A DNA stretch of 54,865 nucleotides from Peterkaempfera griseoplana (GTDB lineage: Bacteria > Actinomycetota > Actinomycetes > Streptomycetales > Streptomycetaceae). The stretch is taken from the NCBI RefSeq assembly GCF_001418575.1, contig NZ_LIQR01000109.1:1-54865 (forward strand), given 5' to 3'. This document shows, in pieces, positions 26,684 through 35,880 of this stretch (positions are counted from its first letter, which is position 1; each line of letters begins with the position of its first letter). The position numbers and the translations under genes were made by a program. A model generated the notes under the pieces. The model was not told the origin of the DNA. It did not search any database and saw nothing but the letters and a program-made list of their open reading frames with translations.

Positions 26684-28426
26684 ATGCCACCCCAGCCCGC
26701 CGACGCGGCCGCAAGCACCCTCGTCCTGGCCTCCCCGGCCGCACCGCACGTGGGCGACAAGCTGACCTTCGAGTGGACCACCGACCAGCCCAACGCCAAG
26801 AACTGGATCGGCATCTACGGTCCGGCGACCTCCCCGGGCTCCAGCTCCGCGGCGTGGGCCTATGTGACCTCCGGGACGTCCGGGTCCACCACCGTCGACA
26901 CCCACGCCCTGGCCGGCGGTCCGTACACCGCGTACCTGCTCCACGACGACGGGAACCAGGTCCTCGCCCGGGCGTCCGTCCCGATCTCCTTCGCGTCCGG
27001 CGACAGCCTGACGGTGAACACCCTCGCCCCCTGCGAGGGTGCGAAGCTCACCTTCACCTGGAGCACCTCGACCCCCAACGCCAAGAACTGGATCGGCATC
27101 TACGACGGGGACCGCCGGCCCGGCGACGGAAGCTCCCTGGTGTGGGCCTACTCCGCCGCCGCCTCAGGCACCCTGACGCTGGACACCTCGGGCCTCACCG
27201 GCGGTCCCTACACCGCCTACCTGCTCTTCGACGACATGTACCCGATCCTCGCGAAGACCGGGTCGTTCAGCTTCACCCCGGTGCAGCCGCCGTACTCCGC
27301 CGTGGACGCGGTGACCGCCCCCGCGACCGCCGGGGACACCGTGCGCGTCCCGCTCGCAGGGCTGTGGGTGCGCCCCGCGGGCAACAAGCCCGGCACTCCG
27401 TCCTACCGGCGGATCTCCGGCGACTCCTGGCTGGTGGTGGCCTCCGACGGCACCGTCACCGCCAAGGCGCCCTCGCGTGCGCCGCGCGACCCGGGCCGGA
27501 TCGTGGTGGGCGTGCAGGACAGCGCCAACGGCAGGGACACCGTGACCGTCCAGGTGCCGGTGCGCGACGAGAAGGACGACCTCACCCTCAAGGTCGCCTC
27601 CCTGAACCTCTGGGACGCCGGCGCGCACGTCAGCAGCGCTCTGGAGAAGCAGGCGCGGGTCGTCCTCACCCAGAACCTCGACGTGGTGGCCCTGCAGGAG
27701 ACCGGCGGGACCGCGGCCACGGCCCTCGGCGAGGCGCTGGGCTGGCACGTCCACCAGAGCTCCGGCAGCCTCGGCATCGTCAGCCGCTACCCGCTGACCG
27801 ACGTCACCGGACCCACCGAGGCCCTGCCCGCCGTCTCGGCCACCGTCCAGCTGCCCGGCGGCACCACCGTGCGGCTCTGGGCGGCCCAGCTCGACGAGGC
27901 CGACTACGGCCCGTACGCCGTCGACGGCGGGACCAGCGCAGCCCAACTGGTCTCCGCCGAGCAGCGTACGGTCCGCCACCAGCAGGCCCAGGCGCTGGTC
28001 GCCGCGATGCGGCACGATCTGGGCTCCCACACGCCCGTGATCCTTGCGGCCGGCCTCGCGTCCCCCTCGCACCTGGACTGGACGAAGAAGACGGCCGGCC
28101 GGCACGGCGGCATGGGCGCGGTGGACTGGCCGGTCACCGAGACGCTGGCGAAGGCCGGCCTCACCGACGCCTTCCGCGAGCTCAACTCCGACCCGGTGAA
28201 GACCCCCGGCATCACCTGGTCGCCGGTGCGCCGGGAGCACGACGGCGGCGGCGCGGAGCCGCAGGACCGTATCGACCAGATCCAGTACGCCGGCTCCCTC
28301 AAGGTCGTCGAGGCGCACAACCTCACCACCGGCTGGCCGAAGCAGGTGCCGGACACCTCGGCCAACGGCTGGCCCTCCGACCACGCCGCGGCGGTGGTCA
28401 CCTTCAGGCTGCAGGCCGGTCACTGA
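26684..28426 (+). CDS. EEP-fold protein with two SKICH/Ig-like N-terminal repeats; catalytic residues lost
   Basis: 580 aa. Two N-terminal beta-sandwich repeats each contain NAKNWIGIY followed by SS-x-x-WAY and GGPYTAYLL (about residues 10-105 and 110-205), resembling SKICH-type domains. A linker with an Ig-like segment follows. The C-terminal half is an endonuclease/exonuclease/phosphatase fold: VASLNLWDAG, VVALQET (Glu339) and PSDHAAAVV (565-567) are intact. The usual THLD His is Gln402, and the GDxN motif reads AGLA (456-459), so at least three active-site residues are replaced. No signal peptide is visible although the partner PLC is exported; the only start after the upstream in-frame stop is ATG 26684. 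It may be a binding protein or pseudoenzyme. Confidence 0.85.
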   Translation: MPPQPADAAASTLVLASPAAPHVGDKLTFEWTTDQPNAKNWIGIYGPATSPGSSSAAWAYVTSGTSGSTTVDTHALAGGPYTAYLLHDDGNQVLARASVPISFASGDSLTVNTLAPCEGAKLTFTWSTSTPNAKNWIGIYDGDRRPGDGSSLVWAYSAAASGTLTLDTSGLTGGPYTAYLLFDDMYPILAKTGSFSFTPVQPPYSAVDAVTAPATAGDTVRVPLAGLWVRPAGNKPGTPSYRRISGDSWLVVASDGTVTAKAPSRAPRDPGRIVVGVQDSANGRDTVTVQVPVRDEKDDLTLKVASLNLWDAGAHVSSALEKQARVVLTQNLDVVALQETGGTAATALGEALGWHVHQSSGSLGIVSRYPLTDVTGPTEALPAVSATVQLPGGTTVRLWAAQLDEADYGPYAVDGGTSAAQLVSAEQRTVRHQQAQALVAAMRHDLGSHTPVILAAGLASPSHLDWTKKTAGRHGGMGAVDWPVTETLAKAGLTDAFRELNSDPVKTPGITWSPVRREHDGGGAEPQDRIDQIQYAGSLKVVEAHNLTTGWPKQVPDTSANGWPSDHAAAVVTFRLQAGH

Positions 28427-28462
28427 CCGCCGGACGCCCGCAGCGCCCCTGACCGCCGGACG
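28423..28462 (+). repeat. Direct repeat of a 14-bp stop-codon block
   Basis: CTGACCGCCGGACG occurs at 28423-28436, containing the EEP stop codon, and again at 28449-28462 in the spacer before the phospholipase gene. Confidence 0.7.
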
Positions 28463-28520
28463 GCCGCCCCGTCCGACCCCACCGCCCGACCGCACCGCCC
28501 GACCAAAGGACCCGCAAGTC

Positions 28521-30524
28521 ATGACCCCTCTCAGCCGCCGTTCCTTCGTCGCCGCCGCAGCCGGCGCGACCGCCGTGGCCGGCCTGCCCGCAACGGCCGG
28601 AACCGCCGAGGCCGCCGACGCCGAATCGGCCGCCTCGGCCGACCGCCGCCCCGGCGGCAGCATCCGCGACGTCAAGCACGTCGTCATCCTGATGCAGGAG
28701 AACCGCAGCTTCGACCACTACCTGGGCACCCTCAACGGCGTCCGCGGCTTCGACGACAAGCAGGGCGTGGTCCTCCCCAACGGCAACTCCGTCTTCCAGC
28801 AGCCCGACGGCGGCCGGGCGGAGGGCTACTCGCTCCCCTTCCGCTTCGACACCAGCGCCTTCAAGGCCCAGGACTTCGGCGGCCTGGACCACGGCTGGTC
28901 CTCCGGCCACCAGGCCGTCAACCACGGCGCGCAGAACGGCTGGGTCGCCGCCAAGGGCCACTACACCATGGGCTACTTCACCCGGGAGGACATCCCGTTC
29001 CAGTACGCCATGGCCGACGCCTTCACCGTCTGCGACCAGTACTTCACCTCGCTGAACGGCCCCACCGACCCCAACCGGCTGTACCTGTGGACGGGGACCC
29101 CCGGCCCCGGCACGGACGGCACCACGGGCCCGTTCATCGACAACTCGATCGTCACCGAGAACCCGGTCGGCGACTGGACGACCTACGCCGAGCGGCTGGA
29201 GAAGGCCGGCATCAGCTGGCGCGTCTACCACAACCCGGACGGATCGGACGACGAGAACGGCGACTACGACGACAACGCCCTGTCGTACTTCAAGCAGTTC
29301 GCCGAGGCACCGAAGGACTCGCCGCTGTACGTCAACGCCATGACCAAGTACGACCTGACGGCGTTCGACAAGGACTGCAGGGACAACCAACTGCCCACCG
29401 TCTCCTGGCTGGTGGCCCCCTTCAACTACTGCGAGCACCCCAGCGCCGGCCCCGACTGGGGCGCCTGGTGGGTCAACAAGGCCCTGCAGTCGCTGATGTC
29501 CAACAAGGAGGTGTGGAAGAACACCGTCTTCCTCGTCATGTACGACGAGAACGACGGCTTCTTCGACCACGTGGTGCCCCCGTACCCCGAGGCCGGCACC
29601 GAGGGCGAGTTCGTGGGCGGCCAGCCGATCGGCCTGGGCAGCCGCGTGCCGATGTGGGTCTGCTCGCCGTGGTCGCGCGGCGGCTGGGTCAACTCCCAGG
29701 TCTTCGACCACACCTCGGTGCTGCGCTTCCTGGAGCAGGTCACCGGTGTGCACGAGCCCAACATCTCGGCCTGGCGCCGTGCCGTCTGCGGTGACCTCAC
29801 CACCTGCTTCGACTTCACCAGCCCGGACTACAGCATCCCGAAGCTGCCGGACACCGACGAGCTCAAGGCCCGGGCGACCGCGCAGCACAACCTGCCGGCC
29901 GTGCAGGCCCCCACCGACGGCAAGCAGCAGATGCCCAGGCAGGAGGCCGGCGACCGGCCGCACCGCACGCTGCCGTACCGCCCGTTCGCGGACGTCACGG
30001 TGGACCGGCGCACCGGCAAGGTCACCTGCACGATGGTCAACGACGGCAGCGTGGCCTATGTCTTCACGGTGCTGCCGAACATCGTCCACCCCTTCAGCGG
30101 CACCCCGTTCCTGGTCCAGCCCCGCTCGTCGCGCACCTACGAGTGGGACACCACGGCCACCGACGGCCGGTACGACTTCTCGCTGTACGGCGCCGACGGC
30201 TTCGTCAGCCGCTTCTCCGGCACGGTCGTCCCCGAGGGCCAGACGGACGTGGCGCTGCCCTCGGTCACCGCGGAGCTGCGGGCGTCCGGGAAGCCGGAGC
30301 ACGCGTCGGTCGAGCTGCGGCTGGTCAACGACGGGGACACCGAGGTCACCTTCGCGGTCACCGCGAACGACTTCGGTGACGACAGCAGCACCGTCCAGGT
30401 CGGGCCGCGGTCGCGGAAGAACGTCAGCTGGAAGAGCACCGACGGGCGCTACGACTTCACGGTCACGGCGTCCACGGGCACCCGGTTCGTCCGCCGCTAC
30501 GCGGGCACGGTGCACCAGCTCTGA
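28521..30524 (+). CDS. Phosphocholine-type phospholipase C, Tat-exported
   Basis: 667 aa. The N-terminus SRRSFVAAAAGATAVAGLPATAGTAEA is a twin-arginine signal. The alkaline-phosphatase-like catalytic domain has HVVILMQENRSFDHYLGTL (metal and nucleophile region), DHGWSSGHQAVNHGAQNGW and MYDENDGFFDHVVPP. The C-terminus has two DUF756-like beta domains (about 470-560 and 575-665), each with RYDF. This layout is that of the PlcH/PlcN/PLC-A family, which hydrolyses phosphatidylcholine and sphingomyelin outside the cell. It lies 94 bp after the EEP-fold gene on the same strand, so co-expression is likely; a strong terminator follows. Confidence 0.93.
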   Translation: MTPLSRRSFVAAAAGATAVAGLPATAGTAEAADAESAASADRRPGGSIRDVKHVVILMQENRSFDHYLGTLNGVRGFDDKQGVVLPNGNSVFQQPDGGRAEGYSLPFRFDTSAFKAQDFGGLDHGWSSGHQAVNHGAQNGWVAAKGHYTMGYFTREDIPFQYAMADAFTVCDQYFTSLNGPTDPNRLYLWTGTPGPGTDGTTGPFIDNSIVTENPVGDWTTYAERLEKAGISWRVYHNPDGSDDENGDYDDNALSYFKQFAEAPKDSPLYVNAMTKYDLTAFDKDCRDNQLPTVSWLVAPFNYCEHPSAGPDWGAWWVNKALQSLMSNKEVWKNTVFLVMYDENDGFFDHVVPPYPEAGTEGEFVGGQPIGLGSRVPMWVCSPWSRGGWVNSQVFDHTSVLRFLEQVTGVHEPNISAWRRAVCGDLTTCFDFTSPDYSIPKLPDTDELKARATAQHNLPAVQAPTDGKQQMPRQEAGDRPHRTLPYRPFADVTVDRRTGKVTCTMVNDGSVAYVFTVLPNIVHPFSGTPFLVQPRSSRTYEWDTTATDGRYDFSLYGADGFVSRFSGTVVPEGQTDVALPSVTAELRASGKPEHASVELRLVNDGDTEVTFAVTANDFGDDSSTVQVGPRSRKNVSWKSTDGRYDFTVTASTGTRFVRRYAGTVHQL

Positions 30525-30532
30525 GTGGTGCG

Positions 30533-30576
30533 GCGGATGCGGGGGCGGCCCAGCGGCGGGCCGCCCCCGCATCCGC
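30533..30576. terminator. Very strong bidirectional-looking hairpin
   Basis: A perfect 19-bp stem (30533-30551 with 30558-30576) with a 6-nt loop starts 9 bp past the PLC stop. It lies between two convergent genes and can serve both PLC and the APC permease. Confidence 0.9.
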
Positions 30577-30636
30577 GGTCCCGGCCCGCCCGGCACATGG
30601 GCGCCGCCCGCGCCCACCGGCCCAGGCGGTCCGGCG

Positions 30637-31899
30637 TCAGCTGCGGGCGAGGACCGCCCGTGTGCCGTAGGCCGCGGAGCCGACCGCCAGCACCCCGGCC
30701 CCCCACAGGACGGACGGCAGCGGGAGGGCGAACGCCAGGACGGCGCAGCCCACCGCGCCGACGATCGGCACGAGCCGCGGGGGGCGCCTTTCGGCGGGGG
30801 TGAGGGTGAACGCGGAGACGTTGGCGATCGCGTAGTAGGTGAGCACGCCGAAGGAGGAGAAGCCGATCGCGCCGCGCAGGTCCGCCGTGGCGGCGAGGAC
30901 GGCGACGAGGGCGCCGACGGCCAGTTCGGCGCGGTGCGGCACAGCGAAGCGCGGATGGACGGCTGCCAGGGCGTGCGGGAGGTTGCGGTCGCGGGCCATC
31001 GCCAGGACGGTACGGGAGACGCCGAGGATCAGCGCCAGCAGTGAGCCGAGCGCGGCGACGGCCGCCCCGGCGCGGACCACCGGGGCCAGGCCCGCCACGC
31101 CGGCCGCCCGGACCGCGTCCACCAGCGGCGCCGCGCTGCGGGCCAGGGGCTCGGGGCCGAGCACCGCCAGGACGGCGAGCGCGACCAGCGCGTACACGAC
31201 CAGGGTGATGCCGAGCGCGACCGGGATGGCGCGAGGGATGGTGCGTTCGGGGTCGCGGACCTCTTCGCCGAGGGTGGCGATCCGTGCGTAGCCGGCGAAC
31301 GCGAAGAAGAGCAGCCCGGCGCTCTGCAGGACGCCGTGCAGGCGGGCGTCCGCGGTGATCGCCCAGTGGCCGGTGTCTGCGGCGGAGCCGGTCAGGCAGA
31401 CGGTGACCACGGCGGCCAGTACCGCGAGGACGACGGCGACGATCGCGCGGGTCAGCCAGGCGGCCTTCTGCACGCCGAGACAGTTCACCGCGGTCAGCGC
31501 GACCACTGCGGCGACCGCCACCGCGTGGGCCTGGGCGGGCCACACATAGGAGCCGACGGTGAGCGCCATCGCCGCGCAGGAGGCCGTCTTGCCGACGACG
31601 AACCCCCATCCGGCCAGGTAGCCCCAGAAGGCGCCGAGGCGCTCCTTCCCGTACACATAGGTGCCTCCCGAGGCCGGATAGCGGGCAGCCAGCCGGGCCG
31701 AGGACGTCGCGTTGCAGTACGCGACCACTCCGGCCAGCGCCAGGCCCAGCAGCAGTCCGGACCCGGCCGCGGCAGCGGCGGGGGCCAGCGCGGCGAAGAC
31801 GCCCGCGCCGATCATCGAGCCCAGCCCGATCACCACGGCGTCGAACACCCCCAGATGCCGCCGCAACGTCCCGGCCGCCGTCGGCGCCGACCTGTCCAT
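30637..31899 (-). CDS. APC-family amino-acid permease
   Basis: 420 aa from ATG 31899, which has AGAGG 6 nt upstream; ATG 31923 would add 8 residues. About 12 hydrophobic helices are visible. The unwound helix 1 motif VIGLGSMIGAGVFAAL and the loop YPASGGTYVYGKERLGAFWGYLAGW are typical of the amino acid-polyamine-organocation family. FAFAGYARIATLGEEVRDPERTIPRAI marks helix 6 and its loop. The substrate is not determinable. Convergent with PLC and divergent from the GH65 gene over a long spacer. Confidence 0.9.
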   Translation of the reverse strand: MDRSAPTAAGTLRRHLGVFDAVVIGLGSMIGAGVFAALAPAAAAAGSGLLLGLALAGVVAYCNATSSARLAARYPASGGTYVYGKERLGAFWGYLAGWGFVVGKTASCAAMALTVGSYVWPAQAHAVAVAAVVALTAVNCLGVQKAAWLTRAIVAVVLAVLAAVVTVCLTGSAADTGHWAITADARLHGVLQSAGLLFFAFAGYARIATLGEEVRDPERTIPRAIPVALGITLVVYALVALAVLAVLGPEPLARSAAPLVDAVRAAGVAGLAPVVRAGAAVAALGSLLALILGVSRTVLAMARDRNLPHALAAVHPRFAVPHRAELAVGALVAVLAATADLRGAIGFSSFGVLTYYAIANVSAFTLTPAERRPPRLVPIVGAVGCAVLAFALPLPSVLWGAGVLAVGSAAYGTRAVLARS

Positions 31900-32477
31900 G
31901 TCCGTCCTCTCCACAAGTGCCATCGGTCCCGGCGCACGATAGACGACCGAGGTGTCCGGCGGCCGAACCGGCCTCCGGCCGCCGCCTGGCTGCGGCGTGC
32001 CGGGGCTGACCAGGGCGGACCGTGCGGGGCGGGCTCCCGCCCCGCACGGTCCGCCCGGGCCGTGGCCCGGGGCCGTCTCCCCGGCCGGAGCCCGGTACGA
32101 CCGGAGGTGCCGCGTCGAGGGCGGCCCCCGGGGACCGGAGCTGTGCCCCGGACGCGGGCGCTCCGCACGGCCGGGCTGTCCGGGGACGAGAAGCGGTGCG
32201 GCGGCGGTCGGCGCAGGATGGTGAGGGGGTGCCTGCGCCCGCGTGCCGGCCCCCTCACCCCGGAGCCCGGAGCCCGGAGCCGGGGCCGTGCCATGCCGTG
32301 CCGTAGGCAGTGTGAAGGCGGCCGAACCATGATGATGCTTCTCCAGCTCTCGCCGATTCCCGCCGCCCCCGGCCCCGGGGCGGGGCCCGGTCCTGCATGC
32401 GGCGCCGGAGGCCGGGAGGGTCCAGGCGGTGCGGCCCGCCCCGGCGGCCGTCCGCGGCGGCCCGGCGCGACGGCAGG
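31900..32477. other. Divergent spacer with large palindrome, no gene
   Basis: It holds hairpins at 31958-31983 (8-bp stem), the 44-bp palindrome at 32013-32056, a 10-bp stem pair at 32220-32229/32250-32259, and three tandem CCCGGAG copies at 32259-32279. No ORF in it resembles a known protein. Confidence 0.55.
32013..32056. repeat. 44-bp near-perfect palindrome
   Basis: Two perfect 21-bp arms (32013-32033 and 32036-32056) are separated by only two bases. It is terminator-like in strength but lies upstream of both flanking genes, so it terminates no annotated gene. Confidence 0.85.
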
Positions 32478-34979
32478 GTGACGGCTGTGGCGGACCCCTG
32501 GCTGCTGCGGTACGAGGGCGTGGACGCGGAGTCGGAAGGGCTCCGCGAAGCACTCTGCGCCGTCGGCAACGGCTATGTGGTGACACGCGGCGCGGCGCCG
32601 GAGAGCGTCGCGGACGGCGTTCACTACCCGGGGACGTACATAGCCGGCTGCTACCACCGGGCTGTCTCCCGCACAGCCGGACGCGAGGTGTCCAACGAGG
32701 ACCTGGTGAACTGCCCGAACTGGCTCCCCCTGACCTTCCGGTCAGCGGGAGGGGGGCCCTGGTTCGGTGGGAGCGGCGACGCGGGGCCACCGCAACCGCC
32801 GACGGCCGAGCAACCGCCGGCGGCGGCCGTCCGGCCCGTCGGCGGCGCCGCCCCGGCACAGGACGCCGGTGCCGTCAGGGCGACCCGGGAGGTCCTGGAG
32901 CTGGACCTGCTCCGGGGCGTGCTCACCCGCCGGCTGACGACCGAGGACGGACAGGGGCGGATCACCGAGGTGATCCAGCGGCGCCTGGCCCATATGGGGC
33001 AGCCGCATCTCGTCGCCCTGGAGACCACGTTGGTACCGCGCAACTGGTCCGGGCTGCTGGAGGTACGGGCGGCACTGGACGGCACCGTGACCAACACCGG
33101 TGTCGCCCGCTACCGGGGCCTGGCCTCACGTCATCTCGTGCCGACGGCGCAGGACGGGGCGGGTGAGGTCGTGTGGCTGGAGGCGGGGATGGACGCGTCG
33201 GCGCTGCGTGTCGCCGAGGCGGCGCGCATCCGGGTGCACGGCGCTGGCGTTCCGGCGGCGGTGAAGCGGCGGACCACGGCCCGGCCGGGCTGGGTGGGAC
33301 AGGACCTCACCGTGCGGGTGGCACAGGAGTGCCCCGTCACGGTCGAGAAGGTCGTGGCGGTGTGCACCTCCCGAGACCGTGAACTCGGCACCGCCGCCCC
33401 GGCCTCCTCCGCTCGGCGGCTGGTCGCACGCGCCGGCTCCTTCACCGACCTGCTGGACGAGCACGTCCTGCGCTGGGAGCAGCTGTGGCGGCGCTGCCGC
33501 ACCGACATCGACCGCCCGCAGGACACCGGGAACCTGCGCCTGTACATCTTCCACCTGCTGCAGACCTGCTCCGAGCACTCCGCCGACCTGGACGTCGGCA
33601 TCCCCGCGCGCGGGCTGCACGGTGAGGCCTACCGGGGGCACGTGTTCTGGGACGAGCTGTTCATCCTCCCGTTCTTCAACCTGCGCTTCCCCGAACGCAG
33701 CCGGGCGGTGCTGCGCCACCGCCACCGGCGGCTGGGCGAGGCACGCCATGCGGCCCGTGAGGAGGGCCGCGCGGGGGCGATGTTCCCGTGGCAGAGCGGG
33801 AGTGACGGGCGGGAGGAGACCCAGCGGCTCCATCTCAATCCGCGTTCCGGCCGCTGGCTGCCGGACCGGACGCGGCTGCAGCGGCACGCCGGCTCGGCGG
33901 TCGCCTTCAGCGTCTGGCAGTACTGCCGGGCCACCGGTGACGTGGACTTCCTGGCCCGGTACGGAGCAGAGCTGCTCCTGGAGGTGGCCCGCTTCTGGGG
34001 CAGCACGGCCTGGTACGACCGCACCCGCGACCGCTACCGCATCACCGGTGTCATGGGCCCCGACGAGTACCACACGGGCTACCCCTGGTCGGCGAGGCCC
34101 GGTCTGGACGACAACGCCTACACCAACGTCATGGCGGCCTGGGTGCTGAGCCGTGCCCTGGAGGCGCTGGAGCTCCTGCCCCCGTACCGGCGGCAGGAGC
34201 TGTCGGAGCGGCTGGGGCTGGACCGCGAGGAGTTGAACCACTGGGAGGAAGTACGGCGCCGTCTGGCGGTCCCCTTCCACCAGGGCGTCATCAGCCAGTT
34301 CGACGGCTACGAGCGGCTGCAGGAGCTGGACTGGGACGGGTACCGCCGCCGGTACGGCGACATCCGCCGCCTGGACCGGATCCTGGAGGCCGAGGGCGAC
34401 AGCCCCAACCGCTACAAGGCCTCCAAGCAGGCGGACGCGCTGATGCTGTGCTATCTCTTCTCCGCCGACGAACTGCTGCCGCTGCTGGCCCGACTGGGCT
34501 GCCCGGCCGACCCGGAGCTGCTGCCCAGGACGGTCGCCTACTACCTGCGGCGCACCGCACACGGGTCCACGCTCAGCGCGGTCGTCCACAGCTGGGTGCT
34601 GGCCCGTTCCGACCGTGCCGCCTCCTGGCGGTTCTTCCGTGAGGTACTCGCCGCGGACGTCCACGACATCCAGGGCGGCACCACCGCGGAGGGCATCCAC
34701 CTGGGTGCCATGGCCGGCGCGGTCGACCTGCTGCAGCGGTGCTACACCGGCCTGGACGTCCATGACGACGTCCTTCGGCTGAGTCCGGAACTGCCGGCGC
34801 AGATCGGCCGGCTGGACGTCGATCTGCGTTTCCGCGGTCACGACGGGATCCATGTGCATGTGGACGCCCACCGGCTGCACATCGCGCTTCCACCGGGCCC
34901 GGCGGCTCCCATCCGGGTCGAGTACAAGGGGCGCACGGCCGTCCTGGAACCAGGCAGCGGCATCGCATGGCCGCTGTGA
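32478..34979 (+). CDS. Glycoside hydrolase family 65 phosphorylase/hydrolase
   Basis: About 833 aa (GTG 32478; GTG 32487 is an alternative with a better AGGG site). The (alpha/alpha)6 catalytic domain is clear: GHVFWDELFILPFFNLRFPERSRAVLRHRHRRL, MFPWQSGSDGREET, and the general-acid motif GVMGPDEYH with catalytic Glu530, followed by DNAYTN. The phosphate/substrate block KQADALMLCYLF and HGSTLS are present. The family covers maltose, trehalose and kojibiose phosphorylases and trehalose hydrolases; specificity cannot be assigned. An Ala/Pro-rich insert sits around residues 95-130. It opens the stress island and may mobilise alpha-glucan or trehalose stores (inference). Confidence 0.88.
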   Translation: MTAVADPWLLRYEGVDAESEGLREALCAVGNGYVVTRGAAPESVADGVHYPGTYIAGCYHRAVSRTAGREVSNEDLVNCPNWLPLTFRSAGGGPWFGGSGDAGPPQPPTAEQPPAAAVRPVGGAAPAQDAGAVRATREVLELDLLRGVLTRRLTTEDGQGRITEVIQRRLAHMGQPHLVALETTLVPRNWSGLLEVRAALDGTVTNTGVARYRGLASRHLVPTAQDGAGEVVWLEAGMDASALRVAEAARIRVHGAGVPAAVKRRTTARPGWVGQDLTVRVAQECPVTVEKVVAVCTSRDRELGTAAPASSARRLVARAGSFTDLLDEHVLRWEQLWRRCRTDIDRPQDTGNLRLYIFHLLQTCSEHSADLDVGIPARGLHGEAYRGHVFWDELFILPFFNLRFPERSRAVLRHRHRRLGEARHAAREEGRAGAMFPWQSGSDGREETQRLHLNPRSGRWLPDRTRLQRHAGSAVAFSVWQYCRATGDVDFLARYGAELLLEVARFWGSTAWYDRTRDRYRITGVMGPDEYHTGYPWSARPGLDDNAYTNVMAAWVLSRALEALELLPPYRRQELSERLGLDREELNHWEEVRRRLAVPFHQGVISQFDGYERLQELDWDGYRRRYGDIRRLDRILEAEGDSPNRYKASKQADALMLCYLFSADELLPLLARLGCPADPELLPRTVAYYLRRTAHGSTLSAVVHSWVLARSDRAASWRFFREVLAADVHDIQGGTTAEGIHLGAMAGAVDLLQRCYTGLDVHDDVLRLSPELPAQIGRLDVDLRFRGHDGIHVHVDAHRLHIALPPGPAAPIRVEYKGRTAVLEPGSGIAWPL

Positions 34980-35104
34980 ACCGGGCGCCGAGGCCCACCT
35001 GCCGCGTCGGCGGCCGTGGGCGGTCGCAGCGGGTCGCGCTGTGCGGCGCCGGAACCGCTCGCGCCTCCGGTGGGAGACCTGCGCGGTGGCGGGCCACAAT
35101 GGAA

Positions 35105-35118
35105 GTGCGGTACCGCAC
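35105..35118. promoter_or_regulatory. Perfect 14-bp palindrome upstream of the CBS-BON gene
   Basis: GTGCGGTACCGCAC is fully symmetric and lies 27 bp before the ATG, next to the AGGAGG site. It may be an operator or a translation-affecting hairpin. Confidence 0.45.
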
Positions 35119-35144
35119 CTGGCACCCGACCGCAGGAGGCCACC

Positions 35145-35843
35145 ATGCACCACCGCACCGTTGCGGACGTGATGACCCGATCCGTCGTCACCGCCCACCC
35201 GGACACCCCCTTCAAGGAACTCGCGGACCTGCTCGACAGCAACGCGGTCAGCGCCGTGCCCGTGGTCGACTCCGCCGACCACCTGGTGGGGTTGGTCTCC
35301 GAGGCCGACCTGCTCCACAAGGAGGCCTCCCTGCCGGATCTGCAGGGCCGTACGCACCCGTCGGCACCGACCCGCGCCGAGCAGTCCCGTGTGACGGCTG
35401 AGACGGCACAGGGCCTGATGGCCGCCGACCTCGTCTCGGCGCACCCGGAGTGGACGGTCCCCGAGGCGGCACGGGTCATGGAGCAGCACCATGTACGGCG
35501 CCTGCCGGTGGTCGACGAGGTGGACCGGCTGGTCGGCATCGTCAGCCGCACGGATCTGCTGCGGGTCTTCCTGCGCAGTGACACGGCGATCCGTGAGGAG
35601 ATCGTGGACGACGTGCTGCAGGAGACGCTCTGGCTGGACACCAGGGACATCGCGGTGGAGGTCGAGGACGGCGTGGTCACCCTGCGGGGCGGGGTCGAGA
35701 ACAAGAGCATGATCCCGCTTCTCGCCCGGCTCTGCTGGTCCGTCGACGGGGTGGTCGCCGTGCACACCGCGCTCGACTACCGGCTCGACGACATGGCCGG
35801 GCACGGACGTGACCCCGGGTCGACATTCGGGGGCCGGCACTGA
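35145..35843 (+). CDS. CBS-pair protein with C-terminal BON domain
   Basis: 232 aa from ATG 35145 with a strong AGGAGG site. CBS 1 covers VADVMTRSVVTAHPDTPFKELADLLDSNAVSAVPVVDSADHLVGLVSEADLL. CBS 2 covers MAADLVSAHPEWTVPEAARVMEQHHVRRLPVVDEVDRLVGIVSRTDLL. The C-terminal 65 residues (IREEIVDDVL to VVAVHTALDYRLDD) form a BON domain. CBS pairs bind adenosyl ligands such as AMP, ATP or NAD and usually report energy state. Such CBS-BON proteins recur in actinobacterial dormancy regions. Its target is unknown. Convergent with the first HTH-PNPOx gene 37 bp away. Confidence 0.92.
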   Translation: MHHRTVADVMTRSVVTAHPDTPFKELADLLDSNAVSAVPVVDSADHLVGLVSEADLLHKEASLPDLQGRTHPSAPTRAEQSRVTAETAQGLMAADLVSAHPEWTVPEAARVMEQHHVRRLPVVDEVDRLVGIVSRTDLLRVFLRSDTAIREEIVDDVLQETLWLDTRDIAVEVEDGVVTLRGGVENKSMIPLLARLCWSVDGVVAVHTALDYRLDDMAGHGRDPGSTFGGRH

Positions 35844-35880
35844 CGCCGCAGGAAGGCCCGGCCCGGGCCGCCCGTCGAGG

